From the NCBI RefSeq assembly GCF_900186465.1, contig NZ_LT891957.1, positions 184,328-248,327 of the forward strand: 64,000 nt of DNA. Reading direction: 5' to 3'. The notes beneath the pieces are model-generated. The model was not told where the DNA came from. It saw nothing but the letters and a program-made list of their open reading frames with translations, and ran no database searches. Positions within the stretch are counted from its first letter, which is position 1. Each line of letters opens with the position of its first letter. This document shows positions 34,493 through 42,619 of the stretch, one piece after another. A program made the position numbers and the translations under genes. Origin of the DNA: Centipeda felix (GTDB lineage Bacteria; Bacillota; Negativicutes; Selenomonadales; Selenomonadaceae).

Positions 34493-34891
34493 TCAGCGCA
34501 GGCGCGGCTCGATCTTCCGGATGAGATCCATGTCTGCCGCAAACCACGGGACACTGTAGAGATCGGCGCGCCCGAGCCACCGCCCCTCGGAGTGGACACG
34601 CAGCTGCGGCTCTCCCGCTGCGAGTCGGCAGAGGTAGAGGCGCATGTTCATGTGGTACTCCGGATAATCGTGGTCAACCGTGCCGAGGAGTTCCTCCACT
34701 GTGACCATAACGCCGAGCTCCTCCTGCATCTCACGCACAAGTGCCGCCGCATCCGTCTCCCCCGGCTCAACCTTTCCGCCCGCGAATTCCCACGTGCCCG
34801 CATACGCTCCATAGGAGCGGCATGCGCCAAACACCTTCCCGTCACGCAGGATCGCTCCTGCGACGACATCGATGTGCTTTCGCTCCTCCAT
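34493..34891 (-). CDS. Nudix hydrolase, MutT-like
   Basis: 132 residues. The Nudix box is complete: GGKVEPGETDAAALVREMQEELGV, given here as G-x5-E-x7-REMQEELGV starting near residue 38. Length and the start IDVVAGAILRDGKVFGACRS fit (d)NTP pyrophosphohydrolases that clean oxidised nucleotides. It begins three bases after the gpsA stop and ends the tcdA-gpsA-nudix unit. Confidence 0.92.
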   Translation of the reverse strand: MEERKHIDVVAGAILRDGKVFGACRSYGAYAGTWEFAGGKVEPGETDAAALVREMQEELGVMVTVEELLGTVDHDYPEYHMNMRLYLCRLAAGEPQLRVHSEGRWLGRADLYSVPWFAADMDLIRKIEPRLR

Positions 34892-34894
34892 GCC

Positions 34895-35875
34895 CTACTC
34901 CTTCTCGCTCTTATTGCGCCGCAGAAACAGCTGCATCAGCTGTGCACGCGGGTCGCATCCATGCGCGACGATCTCGTATACCGTCGTGCAGATGGGCAGC
35001 TCAACACGATACTCCGCGGCAAGAGCCATCAATGCCTCAGCGGTGTAGACCCCCTCGGCGATCTTATGAAAGTCGCCTGCCGTACCGCGCACAACAGCCT
35101 CCCCATAGCGGCGGTTGTTGCTGTGCGGAGAAAAGAGCGTTGCCTCGTAGTCACCAAGATGCGACAGCCCGTAGATGGTGTCCCCATCGCCACCCATCGC
35201 ATGCACCAAACGCGAGAGCTCACGCGCACCGCGCGCCATAAGTGCCCCCTTCAGGCTGCCGTAGGAAAAGCCGTCGAGCATCCCCGCCGCGAGCCCTACC
35301 ACATTCTTCGCCGCTGCGCCGACCTCTGTGCCGAGGAGATCATCCCCATAATAGAAGCGGATGAGTGGACTGCCAAGCACGTCCACCAGATCGTGCAGCA
35401 CTGCCCGCTCCTCCCCTGCGAGCACCATGCAGTTCGGAATGCCGCGCACAAAGTCCTGCACATGCCCAGGGCCAACCCAGACGACGGGCTGTATGTCTGC
35501 GCCGAGCTCTTCCTTGACCACGGTGGTCAGACGCTTTCCCGTGCCGATCTCAAGCCCTTTCATACAGAGGATCATCCGCTTGGTGCGGAGCTCCTCCATA
35601 AGGCCGTGTGCGCATACATCGTGCAGGAAGGCACGCAGTGCCTGTGCATGGATGGAGATGATAACGATCTCCGCCGTCTGCAGCACCGCTGCGAGATCAT
35701 CCGTCAGATGAACCTCTGGTGGGAGAGTCAGAAACTCATTCGTCCGTGTCTTCTCCAGTGCCGCGAGATGTTCTGACCCGCTGCGCCCCCACAGCGTCAC
35801 CGCATGACCGACACGCTGGGCATACCATGCGTGAAACGAGCCCCAACGCCCACATCCGAGAACCGTAACCCTCAT
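34895..35875 (-). CDS. gpsA: Glycerol-3-phosphate dehydrogenase [NAD(P)+]
   Basis: 326 residues. N-terminal Rossmann motif VLGCGRWGSFHA (G-x-G-x2-G type), KGLEIGTGKRLTTV, the catalytic Lys region GAAAKNVVGLAAGM near residue 190 and GDYEATLFSPHSNNRRYGEA are present. It makes sn-glycerol-3-phosphate for phospholipids. It overlaps tcdA by four bases. The Arg in CGRWGSFHA is slightly unusual but occurs in the family. Confidence 0.93.
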   Translation of the reverse strand: MRVTVLGCGRWGSFHAWYAQRVGHAVTLWGRSGSEHLAALEKTRTNEFLTLPPEVHLTDDLAAVLQTAEIVIISIHAQALRAFLHDVCAHGLMEELRTKRMILCMKGLEIGTGKRLTTVVKEELGADIQPVVWVGPGHVQDFVRGIPNCMVLAGEERAVLHDLVDVLGSPLIRFYYGDDLLGTEVGAAAKNVVGLAAGMLDGFSYGSLKGALMARGARELSRLVHAMGGDGDTIYGLSHLGDYEATLFSPHSNNRRYGEAVVRGTAGDFHKIAEGVYTAEALMALAAEYRVELPICTTVYEIVAHGCDPRAQLMQLFLRRNKSEKE

Positions 35876-36609
35876 GACGATACCTCCACCGCTGCACCCG
35901 TCAGCACACGTACGACAACCCCCCCCATAATCCCCCCCGCCACAGGCGGTACAAAGGACACACTGCCCGGTGCCAGATGCCGTCCCGGTGCCGGCGCACA
36001 GATGCCCGCGGCGGGACGCTTCGGACGCTCGCGCGAGCAGACGACCGTGAGACGCCGCACGCCGCGTTCCTTCAGCTTTTTCCGCAGAATACGTGCCAAT
36101 GGATCACCCTTAGTGCGATAGATGTCCATCACCTCAAAGAGCGTGGGGTCAAGTTTGTTGGCCGCTCCCATACTCGCAATCAGCGGTATATTCCTCACCT
36201 GACACTGCACGGCAAGATCCACCTTCGCCGTCACCGTATCCACTGCATCCACGGCATAGTCATAATGCGTCTCAAAAAAGGAATCCGCCTCCTCAGGCAG
36301 ATAAAACGCACGAATTTCGCGTACCTCACAATGGGGATTGATCGCTCGGATGCGCTCTGCCATGACCGTGGTCTTGGCTTTTCCCACCGTCTCGGTGAGT
36401 GCGTGAATCTGGCGGTTGATATTCGTCACGTCGATCGTATCGTGGTCGATGAGCGTCAGACTGCCTACACCGGCGCGCGCCAACGCCTCTGCCGTGAATG
36501 AGCCGACCCCGCCGACGCCGAACACAGCCACCGAGCTCGCTGCAAGGCGTGCAAGTCCTGTGTCGCCAAGCAGCATCTCTGTCCGCGCAAAGCGCTGATC
36601 CTCCATCAT
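35872..36609 (-). CDS. tcdA: tRNA threonylcarbamoyladenosine dehydratase
   Basis: 245 residues, ThiF/MoeB/E1-like. The ATP-binding GVGGVGSFTAEALARAGVG and DHDTIDVTNINRQ are followed by DAVDTVTAKVDLA and the C-terminal PPVAGGIMGGVVVR. It forms the cyclic ct6A modification of tRNA at position 37. The C-terminus has only the standard elements; no zinc cysteine pairs are seen. Two tandem ATGs are possible starts. Confidence 0.93.
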   Translation of the reverse strand: MMEDQRFARTEMLLGDTGLARLAASSVAVFGVGGVGSFTAEALARAGVGSLTLIDHDTIDVTNINRQIHALTETVGKAKTTVMAERIRAINPHCEVREIRAFYLPEEADSFFETHYDYAVDAVDTVTAKVDLAVQCQVRNIPLIASMGAANKLDPTLFEVMDIYRTKGDPLARILRKKLKERGVRRLTVVCSRERPKRPAAGICAPAPGRHLAPGSVSFVPPVAGGIMGGVVVRVLTGAAVEVSS

Positions 36610-36628
36610 TCCCTCCCCATTCTACATC

Positions 36629-36658
36629 GAAAAAGCTGCCGCAACTGAGCGGCAGCTT
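36629..36658 (-). terminator. Terminator of the universal stress genes
   Basis: 10-bp hairpin AAGCTGCCGC/GCGGCAGCTT followed by TTTTC on the minus strand. Confidence 0.85.
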
Positions 36659-36679
36659 GAAAGAATCAATCAACGGTCA

Positions 36680-37096
36680 TTACTTTACCACGAGAACAGG
36701 ACACTTGGACTGCTCGACCACATACTGGCTGACGCTGCCCAGCAGAACCCCCTTGACGACCCCAAGGCCGCGGCTGCCCATGACGATGAGATCGATGTCG
36801 TTCGTCTCTGCAAAATCGAGCACGACGACAGCGGGCGACCCCGTATCCGAGAACGACTCCTTCTCGATTCCCTCGGGCACCATCTCCATCGCGCGGTCGA
36901 GGACGACATTCCCCGCCTTTGTCACAGAGTCGAGAATCGCATCCGACAGGACGGCATTGATCGCGAGCTGGTTGATGTTTGCGACATAGAGAAAATTCAG
37001 CTTTGCACCGCAGATCTTCGCCAGCGTCACCGCCTGCTCAATCGCACGATCTGCTCCCTCGGAACCATCGACAGGAACTAAAATATTCTTCATCAT
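36680..37096 (-). CDS. Universal stress protein (UspA fold), first of a pair
   Basis: 138 residues. KNILVPVDGSEGADRAIEQA at the N-terminus and the ATP-binding pattern G-x2-G-x9-G-S/T seen as GSRGLGVVKGVLLGSVSQYV near residue 105 mark a nucleotide-binding Usp. GGAGG precedes tandem ATGs. It is encoded 28 bases after a second, divergent Usp; the pair may form heterodimers. Confidence 0.93.
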   Translation of the reverse strand: MMKNILVPVDGSEGADRAIEQAVTLAKICGAKLNFLYVANINQLAINAVLSDAILDSVTKAGNVVLDRAMEMVPEGIEKESFSDTGSPAVVVLDFAETNDIDLIVMGSRGLGVVKGVLLGSVSQYVVEQSKCPVLVVK

Positions 37097-37124
37097 GGAA
37101 GTACCTCCTCACTGTTCCTATACT

Positions 37125-37568
37125 TCAATCATTTCCCGCCACGAGGACACATGCATGTGCACGCTCCAAGACAGTCTGCATCACACTCCCGAGCAGCAGA
37201 CCGCTCACGCGTGAATGCTTGCGCCCGCTGATGGCAACCAGACGAATGCCCATCACGTCGATAAAGCGCAGGATCTCCTCCGCCGGCATCCCCGCACGAT
37301 GATGACATGCACGGGCGACCTCCTGCGGAAGCAGGGACTCCGCCACGGCAAAAATCTCCTGCGCCTCTTCTGCCGCAGGGCGTACAATACTCGCGGGAAG
37401 CCACGACGCATCCCCCTCGTCCGTGCTCTCGTCAAACGGGGAAACATAGAGGAAATCAACGGATGCCTCCATGAGACGCGCAAGCTCTCCCGCCGGACGA
37501 ATGACACGCAGCGCATCCTTGGTCCCATCCACGGGAATCAGGATGCGCCCATAGGGGGAATCTTCCAT
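37125..37568 (-). CDS. Universal stress protein, second of a pair
   Basis: 147 residues. GRILIPVDGTKDALRVIRPAG at the start and GRKHSRVSGLLLGSVMQTVL near residue 115 are Usp features; the ATP loop is less canonical than in its neighbour. Start at 37568 follows GCGGAGG. It is transcribed before the other Usp; no convincing promoter is read in 37569-37694. Confidence 0.9.
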   Translation of the reverse strand: MEDSPYGRILIPVDGTKDALRVIRPAGELARLMEASVDFLYVSPFDESTDEGDASWLPASIVRPAAEEAQEIFAVAESLLPQEVARACHHRAGMPAEEILRFIDVMGIRLVAISGRKHSRVSGLLLGSVMQTVLERAHACVLVAGND

Positions 37569-37694
37569 CGCGCACCTCCGCTTCGTCTTGACACGGAAAG
37601 CACGGTATTTCATGCTTTCTTTTCCTTATTTTATTCGCGAAATACGGGCAAACTCCTTCTTTATTCCGACAATTTTTCGTTGATGGAAAAGAAT

Positions 37695-37723
37695 TTGACG
37701 CGCTTCATTGAACATGATAGACT
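37695..37723 (+). promoter_or_regulatory. Promoter for the threonine ammonia-lyase operon
   Basis: TTGACG, 17 bases, TAGACT, 31 bases before the ATG at 37755. Confidence 0.75.
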
Positions 37724-37754
37724 AACTTCATTAAATAGACAAGGGGAGATTATC

Positions 37755-39002
37755 ATGGGAGAAGAACAGCACGTACCGACCGATGAAGAGATCGTCGCAT
37801 CCACAGGCATATCCGATATATACGCCGCCGCCAAGAGGCTGGAGGGGATCGTCCGCAAGACGCCGCTGGTATACAGCGACTATTTCTCTGAGCTCTCGGG
37901 GAACGCGACCTATCTAAAGCTCGAAAACCTCCAGACGACGGGAGCATTTAAGCTGCGCGGTGCATACAACCGCATCAGCATGCTCACCGAGGAGGAGCGC
38001 GCACGCGGCGTCATCACCGCATCGGCCGGAAACCACGCGCAGGGCGTTGCCTACTCCGCGCAAAAGCTTGGGGTCAAGGCGGTCATCTGCATGCCGGCAA
38101 CGACACCGATCCTAAAGGTGGAGGCGACGCGGGCACTCGGCGCGACCGTCGTACTCCACGGCAACGGATTCGACGACGCCTATGCGCACAGCCTCGAACT
38201 GCAGAAAGAGCATGGCTACGTCTACATTCATCCGTTCAACGACCGCAACGTCATCGTCGGACAGGGCACGATCGCCCTTGAAGTAATCGACGCGCTCAAG
38301 GACGTAGATGCTATCCTCGTCCCCATCGGCGGTGGTGGACTCGCTTCCGGCATTGCCCTCGGGGCAAAAACCGTCAACCCGCAGGTGAAGGTCATCGGCG
38401 TCGAGCCAGAAAACGCCGCCTGTATGAAAGCAGCGCTCTCCTGCGGACACACCATCACCCTCCCGTCTGCCGATACCGTTGCGGATGGCTGCGCCGTACG
38501 CACGGCGGGCGCACTCACGCTCACGTTCTGCCGCCGCTACCTCGACGAGATCATCACCGTCTCCGAGATGGAGATCATGAGTGCCCTGCTCTCCCTCATC
38601 GAAAAACACAAGCTGATTGCCGAGGGCGCAGGCGTACTCTCACTCGCTGCACTGCAGAAGCTCCACATGAAGGACAAGAAGATCGCCGTCCTCATCAGCG
38701 GCGGCAACATCGACATCTCCACCATCTCCGCACTGATCTCCAAGGCACTCATCTCGCGCGGACGCGTCTTCCGCTTCGCCGTACAGTTGCCCGACAAGCC
38801 CGGACAGCTGCTCAATGTCGCTCAGATCCTCACAGAGCAGGACGCGAACGTCATCCGTCTTGACCACGATCAGACCATGGTGACTGACAGCTTCCAAAAG
38901 GTGCAGCTGACCGTTACCGTAGAGGCGCATGGACAGGATCACGTCGACCGCATCGTGCACGCACTGGAAGAAAATGGCTTTGAAATCAATAAGATCTACT
39001 GA
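37755..39002 (+). CDS. ilvA: Threonine ammonia-lyase with ACT domain
   Basis: 415 residues. It is a PLP enzyme converting threonine to 2-oxobutanoate. The PLP lysine is in TTGAFKLRGAYNR near residue 60, followed by SAGNHAQGVAYSA, and the phosphate loop GGGGLASGIALG near 195. The last 75 residues are a single ACT-like domain. This length and domain layout match the TdcB/IlvA type common in Firmicutes. AAGGGGAG precedes the ATG; the long upstream frame crosses the promoter and is rejected. The arsR-like and NlpC genes follow closely. Confidence 0.92.
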   Translation: MGEEQHVPTDEEIVASTGISDIYAAAKRLEGIVRKTPLVYSDYFSELSGNATYLKLENLQTTGAFKLRGAYNRISMLTEEERARGVITASAGNHAQGVAYSAQKLGVKAVICMPATTPILKVEATRALGATVVLHGNGFDDAYAHSLELQKEHGYVYIHPFNDRNVIVGQGTIALEVIDALKDVDAILVPIGGGGLASGIALGAKTVNPQVKVIGVEPENAACMKAALSCGHTITLPSADTVADGCAVRTAGALTLTFCRRYLDEIITVSEMEIMSALLSLIEKHKLIAEGAGVLSLAALQKLHMKDKKIAVLISGGNIDISTISALISKALISRGRVFRFAVQLPDKPGQLLNVAQILTEQDANVIRLDHDQTMVTDSFQKVQLTVTVEAHGQDHVDRIVHALEENGFEINKIY

Positions 39003-39026
39003 CCCCGCGAAAGGATATGGGAACGC

Positions 39027-39338
39027 ATGACCTCCGCCCCCGTAAAATCGATCGACGCAGATACAGCACAGCATCTCGCCGACCTCTTCAAAACACTCGG
39101 CGATCCGACCCGCATCAAAATTCTCTCCCTGCTCACAAAGACGGAGGAAATGCGTGTCTATGACATCGCCGACAGCCTGACGATGGGACAGTCGGCCATC
39201 TCCCATCAGCTCCGCGTGCTCCGCAGCGCGCGTCTGGTCAAGTTCCGTCGTGACGGCAAAGAAGTGCTCTACTCGATTGATGATGACCACGTGATGAAGC
39301 TGCTCGGCCAGGGACTCGAGCACGTACAGCACGCATAA
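39027..39338 (+). CDS. ArsR/SmtB-family metal-responsive repressor, CzrA-like site
   Basis: 103 residues, winged helix dimeric repressor. The DNA-reading helix is MGQSAISHQLRVLRSARLV. The alpha-3 Cys pair of arsenic or cadmium sensors is missing (MRVYDIAD). The C-terminal helix reads DDHVMKLLGQGLEHVQH, giving Asp-x-His-x10-His-x2-His, the zinc/cobalt site of SmtB and CzrA. Its target is therefore probably a zinc-efflux or related gene, but none adjoins it: threonine ammonia-lyase is 24 bases upstream and NlpC/P60 21 bases downstream. Confidence 0.9.
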   Translation: MTSAPVKSIDADTAQHLADLFKTLGDPTRIKILSLLTKTEEMRVYDIADSLTMGQSAISHQLRVLRSARLVKFRRDGKEVLYSIDDDHVMKLLGQGLEHVQHA

Positions 39339-39359
39339 CCGCATGAAAGGAAGATCGCG

Positions 39360-40097
39360 ATGAATCGCCTGTACCGCCTCCTCACCTGCATGGGCATCGC
39401 CCTGCTTCTCATTGGAGGAACGGCATCCGCCTCCCCCACCCTGCGCGAGGGCTCCCATGGACACGATGTGCTCGTCCTGCAGCGAGCCCTGCAGAATGCT
39501 GGCTACCAGATCAAATCGATCGACGGCAACTTCGGCAAGGAGACCGAACACGCCGTTGCTGCCTTTCAGCGTGACAATAAGATAAAAATCACAGGCGTCG
39601 TCAACAATGCGACGTGGCGTGCCCTGCGCAACGCACCAGCCAAGCGTCCATGGGGCATTGACGTGCCGCGCCCAGCGCCGAAAAAAATCCCACTCGCACC
39701 GAATGGGACACCGATCCTGCCCGCAAACAAGGTGCAGGATCTCATCAAGACGGCAAAGACGTATATGGGCACACCCTATGTCTTTGGCGGGGCTACCCCG
39801 AAGGGATTTGACTGCTCGGGCTACCTCCAGTACGTCTTTCAGAAGCAGGGAATCACGATCCCGCGCACCGCAGATGAACAGTACAAACTTGGTCTGCGCA
39901 CCAAGAGTACAAAGGAACTCGTGCCCGGCGACCTTGTCTTCTTCGAGACCTACGAAAAGGGCGCATCGCACTGCGGCATCTACCTTGGCAAGGGGGAGTT
40001 CATTCACGCCTCTACGAGCAAGGGCGTACGCATCGATGAACTCTCCAACGATTATTGGCAGCCACGCTTTCTCGGGGGAAAGCACATCGTAAAATGA
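39360..40097 (+). CDS. Secreted peptidoglycan hydrolase, PG-binding plus NlpC/P60
   Basis: 245 residues. Signal peptide of about 24 residues (LLLIGGTASA). A peptidoglycan-binding repeat covers residues 27-90 (REGSHGHDVLVLQRALQNAGYQIKSIDGNFGKETEHAV). The NlpC/P60 domain has catalytic Cys in GFDCSGYLQYVF near 155, His in ASHCGIYLG and the third residue near FIHASTSKG. It cuts stem peptides in the periplasmic wall. GAAAGGAAG is the ribosome site. Confidence 0.95.
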   Translation: MNRLYRLLTCMGIALLLIGGTASASPTLREGSHGHDVLVLQRALQNAGYQIKSIDGNFGKETEHAVAAFQRDNKIKITGVVNNATWRALRNAPAKRPWGIDVPRPAPKKIPLAPNGTPILPANKVQDLIKTAKTYMGTPYVFGGATPKGFDCSGYLQYVFQKQGITIPRTADEQYKLGLRTKSTKELVPGDLVFFETYEKGASHCGIYLGKGEFIHASTSKGVRIDELSNDYWQPRFLGGKHIVK

Positions 40098-40101
40098 TGA
40101 G

Positions 40102-40130
40102 TTGACTTTTCCCTAACCGCTCATTATAAT
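40102..40130 (+). promoter_or_regulatory. Promoter for tRNA-Pro/tRNA-Arg
   Basis: TTGACT, 17 bases, TATAAT, ending 10 bases before tRNA-Pro. Confidence 0.9.
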
Positions 40131-40140
40131 AATGCGGTAT

Positions 40141-40217
40141 CGGGATGTAGCGCAGTTTGGTAGCGCGCTTGCTTTGGGAGCAAGATGTCGCAGGTTCAAA
40201 TCCTGTCATCCCGACCA
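40141..40217 (+). tRNA. tRNA-Pro (anticodon TGG)
   Basis: 77 nt with encoded CCA. Acceptor CGGGATG/CATCCCG, anticodon stem CTTGC/GCAAG with loop TTTGGGA, T-loop GGTTCAAATCC. Confidence 0.96.
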
Positions 40218-40218
40218 T

Positions 40219-40295
<77 letters not shown>

Positions 40296-40306
40296 TCGGA
40301 GAGACG

Positions 40307-40354
40307 GGGCTGTTGAACGAAGGTAAATTTATCTTTGTGTAACGGCCTTTTTTT
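40307..40354 (+). terminator. Terminator of the tRNA pair
   Basis: Long hairpin: GGCTGTT/AACGGCC outer stem and AAGGTAAA/TTTATCTT inner stem, followed by seven T. Confidence 0.85.
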
Positions 40355-40499
40355 CGTATAGGGATGGATTGACGAAACAACGATAACGGAAACTTACACC
40401 TCTACAGAAATAGGGTACACGAACAAGGACGATAGTGACCATTACACCCACAGACTTGAACTTCACACCCGTATTCTTGATTAAAGAATCTTCATACAC

Positions 40500-40537
40500 A
40501 AAAACCTCGGACTTCCTATTCTCAGTCCGAGGTTTTT
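40500..40537. terminator. Bidirectional terminator
   Basis: Perfect 13-bp stem AAAACCTCGGACT/AGTCCGAGGTTTT with T-runs on both strands; mainly serves the 40553-40825 gene. The stretch 40355-40499 between the two terminators shows no gene. Confidence 0.85.
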
Positions 40538-40552
40538 GATTCTAAAATATTC

Positions 40553-40825
40553 TTAGCCGATCTTCGCCGCAAGCACATCTGCCTCGTACTCCTTCGTCGC
40601 CATACCGAGATAAGTCAATCCATAGAGATTGGCAAAACGATGCACTGTGTATTCACCCGCTCCCATCGCCCATGTCTCAGGGGATGCCCCTTGAAAAAGG
40701 GAAGCAAGATTCCAGGAGAGACTGCCCTTCTCCACAGGATCATAGAAACGATGAATAAACATTCGCCAAAACACAGCGCAAACATCCAAGGATGCGATCA
40801 TACCGGAACAAACAAAAAGCTGCAT
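40553..40825 (-). CDS. Small protein of unknown function
   Basis: 90 residues. AAGGAGGTGGT precedes the ATG at 40825, and codon use is normal, so translation is likely. The N-terminal 25 residues are hydrophobic and aromatic (MQLFVCSGMIASLDVCAVFW), the rest amphipathic with FYDPVEKGSLSWNLASLF. I do not recognise it. It follows the cupin remnant by 31 bases and may be the last member of that former operon or itself a fragment. Confidence 0.5.
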   Translation of the reverse strand: MQLFVCSGMIASLDVCAVFWRMFIHRFYDPVEKGSLSWNLASLFQGASPETWAMGAGEYTVHRFANLYGLTYLGMATKEYEADVLAAKIG

Positions 40826-40856
40826 ACCACCTCCTTTCACTTCGATGCCCCTCTCC

Positions 40857-41044
40857 TCAAAGTGCTTCGTAATTTTTATCCGTCGCCAGTTCACACCATT
40901 CGTTCGAGGCGTCTGTCCTCGGCACCTCGACAGCAATATGGCTGAACCAACGATCTACCTGTGCGCCATGCCAATCCTTCACGTTCGGTGGAATACGACA
41001 TCACCCACCCGGGGTCGACGTGCCGCCCTGCCCTCCTCCGGCAT
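40857..41044 (-). pseudogene. Remnant of a cupin-domain gene (C-terminal part, frameshifted)
   Basis: Reading minus-strand frames in turn gives EEGRAARRPRVGDVVF, then after a frame change near 40990 IPPNVKDWHGAQVDRWFSHIAVEVP and TDASNEWCELATDKNYEAL-stop. These are consecutive pieces of the C-terminal half of the cupin proteins often encoded beside aldo/keto reductases and flavodoxins. The N-terminal half is missing: the remnant begins four bases after the aldo/keto reductase stop. It is a non-functional decay product. Confidence 0.7.
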
Positions 41045-41047
41045 ATC

Positions 41048-41905
41048 TCAATCGTGAATCCTGAGCTCGTGCAGCCATTTCACGAACGCAGGGTCGTCGT
41101 GGTTGACGATCTCGCTGTGCCCGAGGTCGAGCTTTGCGATCTCTGCCATCTCCGCCTCGTTCAGTGCAAAGTCCCAGATATCGAGATTTACCGCGATGCG
41201 CTCAGCACGCACGGACTTCGGCAGGATCGACACGCCACGCTGCGTATTCCAGCGGAGTGCCACCTGCGCCGCCGTCTTTCCGTACTTCTCCCCGATCTTC
41301 GTCAGTACGGGATGCGTAAAGATGCCGTGTTTGCCCTCGGCGAGCGGTCCCCATGCCTGCGGCACGACACCGTACTCCTTCATCGTCGCGAGTGCCGCCT
41401 CCTGCTGAAAGAACGGATGCAGCTCCACCTGATTCACCATTGGCTTTATCTCCACCGTCTCACAGAAGTTCGCAAGCACGGCAGGATAGAAGTTCGACAC
41501 GCCGATCGCCCGAATCTTCCCCGCGTGGTGCAGCTCCTCGAGCCGCCGCCACGCGCCGAAGAAATCCCCCATCGGCTGATGAATGAGGTAGAGATCGAGA
41601 TAGTCCAACCCGAGTTTTTGCAGGGAACGCTCAAACGCCGTACCCGCCGCCTCATAGGAGATATCCTGCACCCAGAGCTTCGTTGTGATGAACAGTTCCT
41701 CACGCGGCACACCCGACTTTGCAATCGCCGCACCCACCGCCTCCTCGTTCTGATATGCTGCCGCCGTGTCGATCAGGCGGTAGCCCTGCCGAATCGCCTC
41801 GATGGTCACGCGCTCACACTCTGCAAGGTCGGGAATCTGGAACACGCCGAAGCCCTCAAGCGGCATCATTACACCATTATTGAGTTTTACATTTTCCACT
41901 GCCAT
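41048..41905 (-). CDS. Aldo/keto reductase (2,5-diketo-gluconate reductase-like)
   Basis: 285 residues, NADPH-dependent TIM barrel. The catalytic set is visible: Asp in YRLIDTAAAYQNE, Tyr in the same segment, Lys in FITTKLWVQD and His in LYLIHQPMGDF. The NADPH loop ILPKSVRAERIAVNLDIWDFAL is intact. Substrate unknown; such enzymes detoxify aldehydes. It is the intact member between the cupin remnant and the flavodoxin, 12 bases after the latter. Confidence 0.93.
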   Translation of the reverse strand: MAVENVKLNNGVMMPLEGFGVFQIPDLAECERVTIEAIRQGYRLIDTAAAYQNEEAVGAAIAKSGVPREELFITTKLWVQDISYEAAGTAFERSLQKLGLDYLDLYLIHQPMGDFFGAWRRLEELHHAGKIRAIGVSNFYPAVLANFCETVEIKPMVNQVELHPFFQQEAALATMKEYGVVPQAWGPLAEGKHGIFTHPVLTKIGEKYGKTAAQVALRWNTQRGVSILPKSVRAERIAVNLDIWDFALNEAEMAEIAKLDLGHSEIVNHDDPAFVKWLHELRIHD

Positions 41906-41917
41906 TTGAAATCCTCC

Positions 41918-42571
41918 TTAATATCCTTGTTTCGACATCCATTCATAGAGTGCCGTCCGCGCCTCCTCGGGCGACTTCTGCGCGATATGTCCCTGGAGTG
42001 CAAAGCCCTCCCTGACATCCGCCTTTGTCACGTCCGCAATCGACCGCTGCGTATCAGAGAGCCCGCTCCCTTCATGTGTGCAGAACGGCAGGATGATCTT
42101 GCCCACGAAATTCTCCCGATCGAGGAAGGTGTAGACAGGCATCGGCATGTCGCTCCACCAGATCGGATAACCGAGAAAGACGACATCGTACTTGCTGAGA
42201 TCGGGCAGCTCGCCGACGATTTCAGGACGGGCGTTTTCTTCCTTCTCTTGCTTGGCGGCTTCTGTCGCGGGACGGTATTCCTTCGGATACGGCTTGACGG
42301 TCTTGATTTCAAAGAGGTCACCGTGCGTGCGTTCGGCGATCATCTCTGCAAGAATCTTTGTGTTTCCCTTCTCGATGTAGCCGACACCGCCTGTGTTTTC
42401 GTCGGCGCGCGAGAAGTACACGACAAGGACACGCTGATCGCTTCGTGCAGATGCTGTCGTCTGTGTTTCTTTCTGTGCAGAAGTATCTGCGCCCGTTTGC
42501 GCATTGCCTCCGCCGCACGCTGTCAGCAGCAGCATCATCGTCGTCATCAGGATTGTCAATAGGGTTCTCAT
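41918..42571 (-). CDS. Flavodoxin-like lipoprotein
   Basis: 217 residues. Lipoprotein signal peptide with LLTAC near residue 19, then a Gly/Thr/Ala-rich linker and a flavodoxin domain of the four-family type: VLVVYFSRADENTGGVG replaces the classical P-loop, with VVFLGYPIWWSDMPMPVYTFL and PFCTHEGSGLSDT. Exported flavodoxins like this bind FMN and probably serve quinone or redox reactions outside the membrane with the neighbouring reductases. Confidence 0.9.
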   Translation of the reverse strand: MRTLLTILMTTMMLLLTACGGGNAQTGADTSAQKETQTTASARSDQRVLVVYFSRADENTGGVGYIEKGNTKILAEMIAERTHGDLFEIKTVKPYPKEYRPATEAAKQEKEENARPEIVGELPDLSKYDVVFLGYPIWWSDMPMPVYTFLDRENFVGKIILPFCTHEGSGLSDTQRSIADVTKADVREGFALQGHIAQKSPEEARTALYEWMSKQGY

Positions 42572-42619
42572 GTCATGACCTCCATTTCATTCGATTCCCA
42601 TATGTTTACTTTGCCAAAT

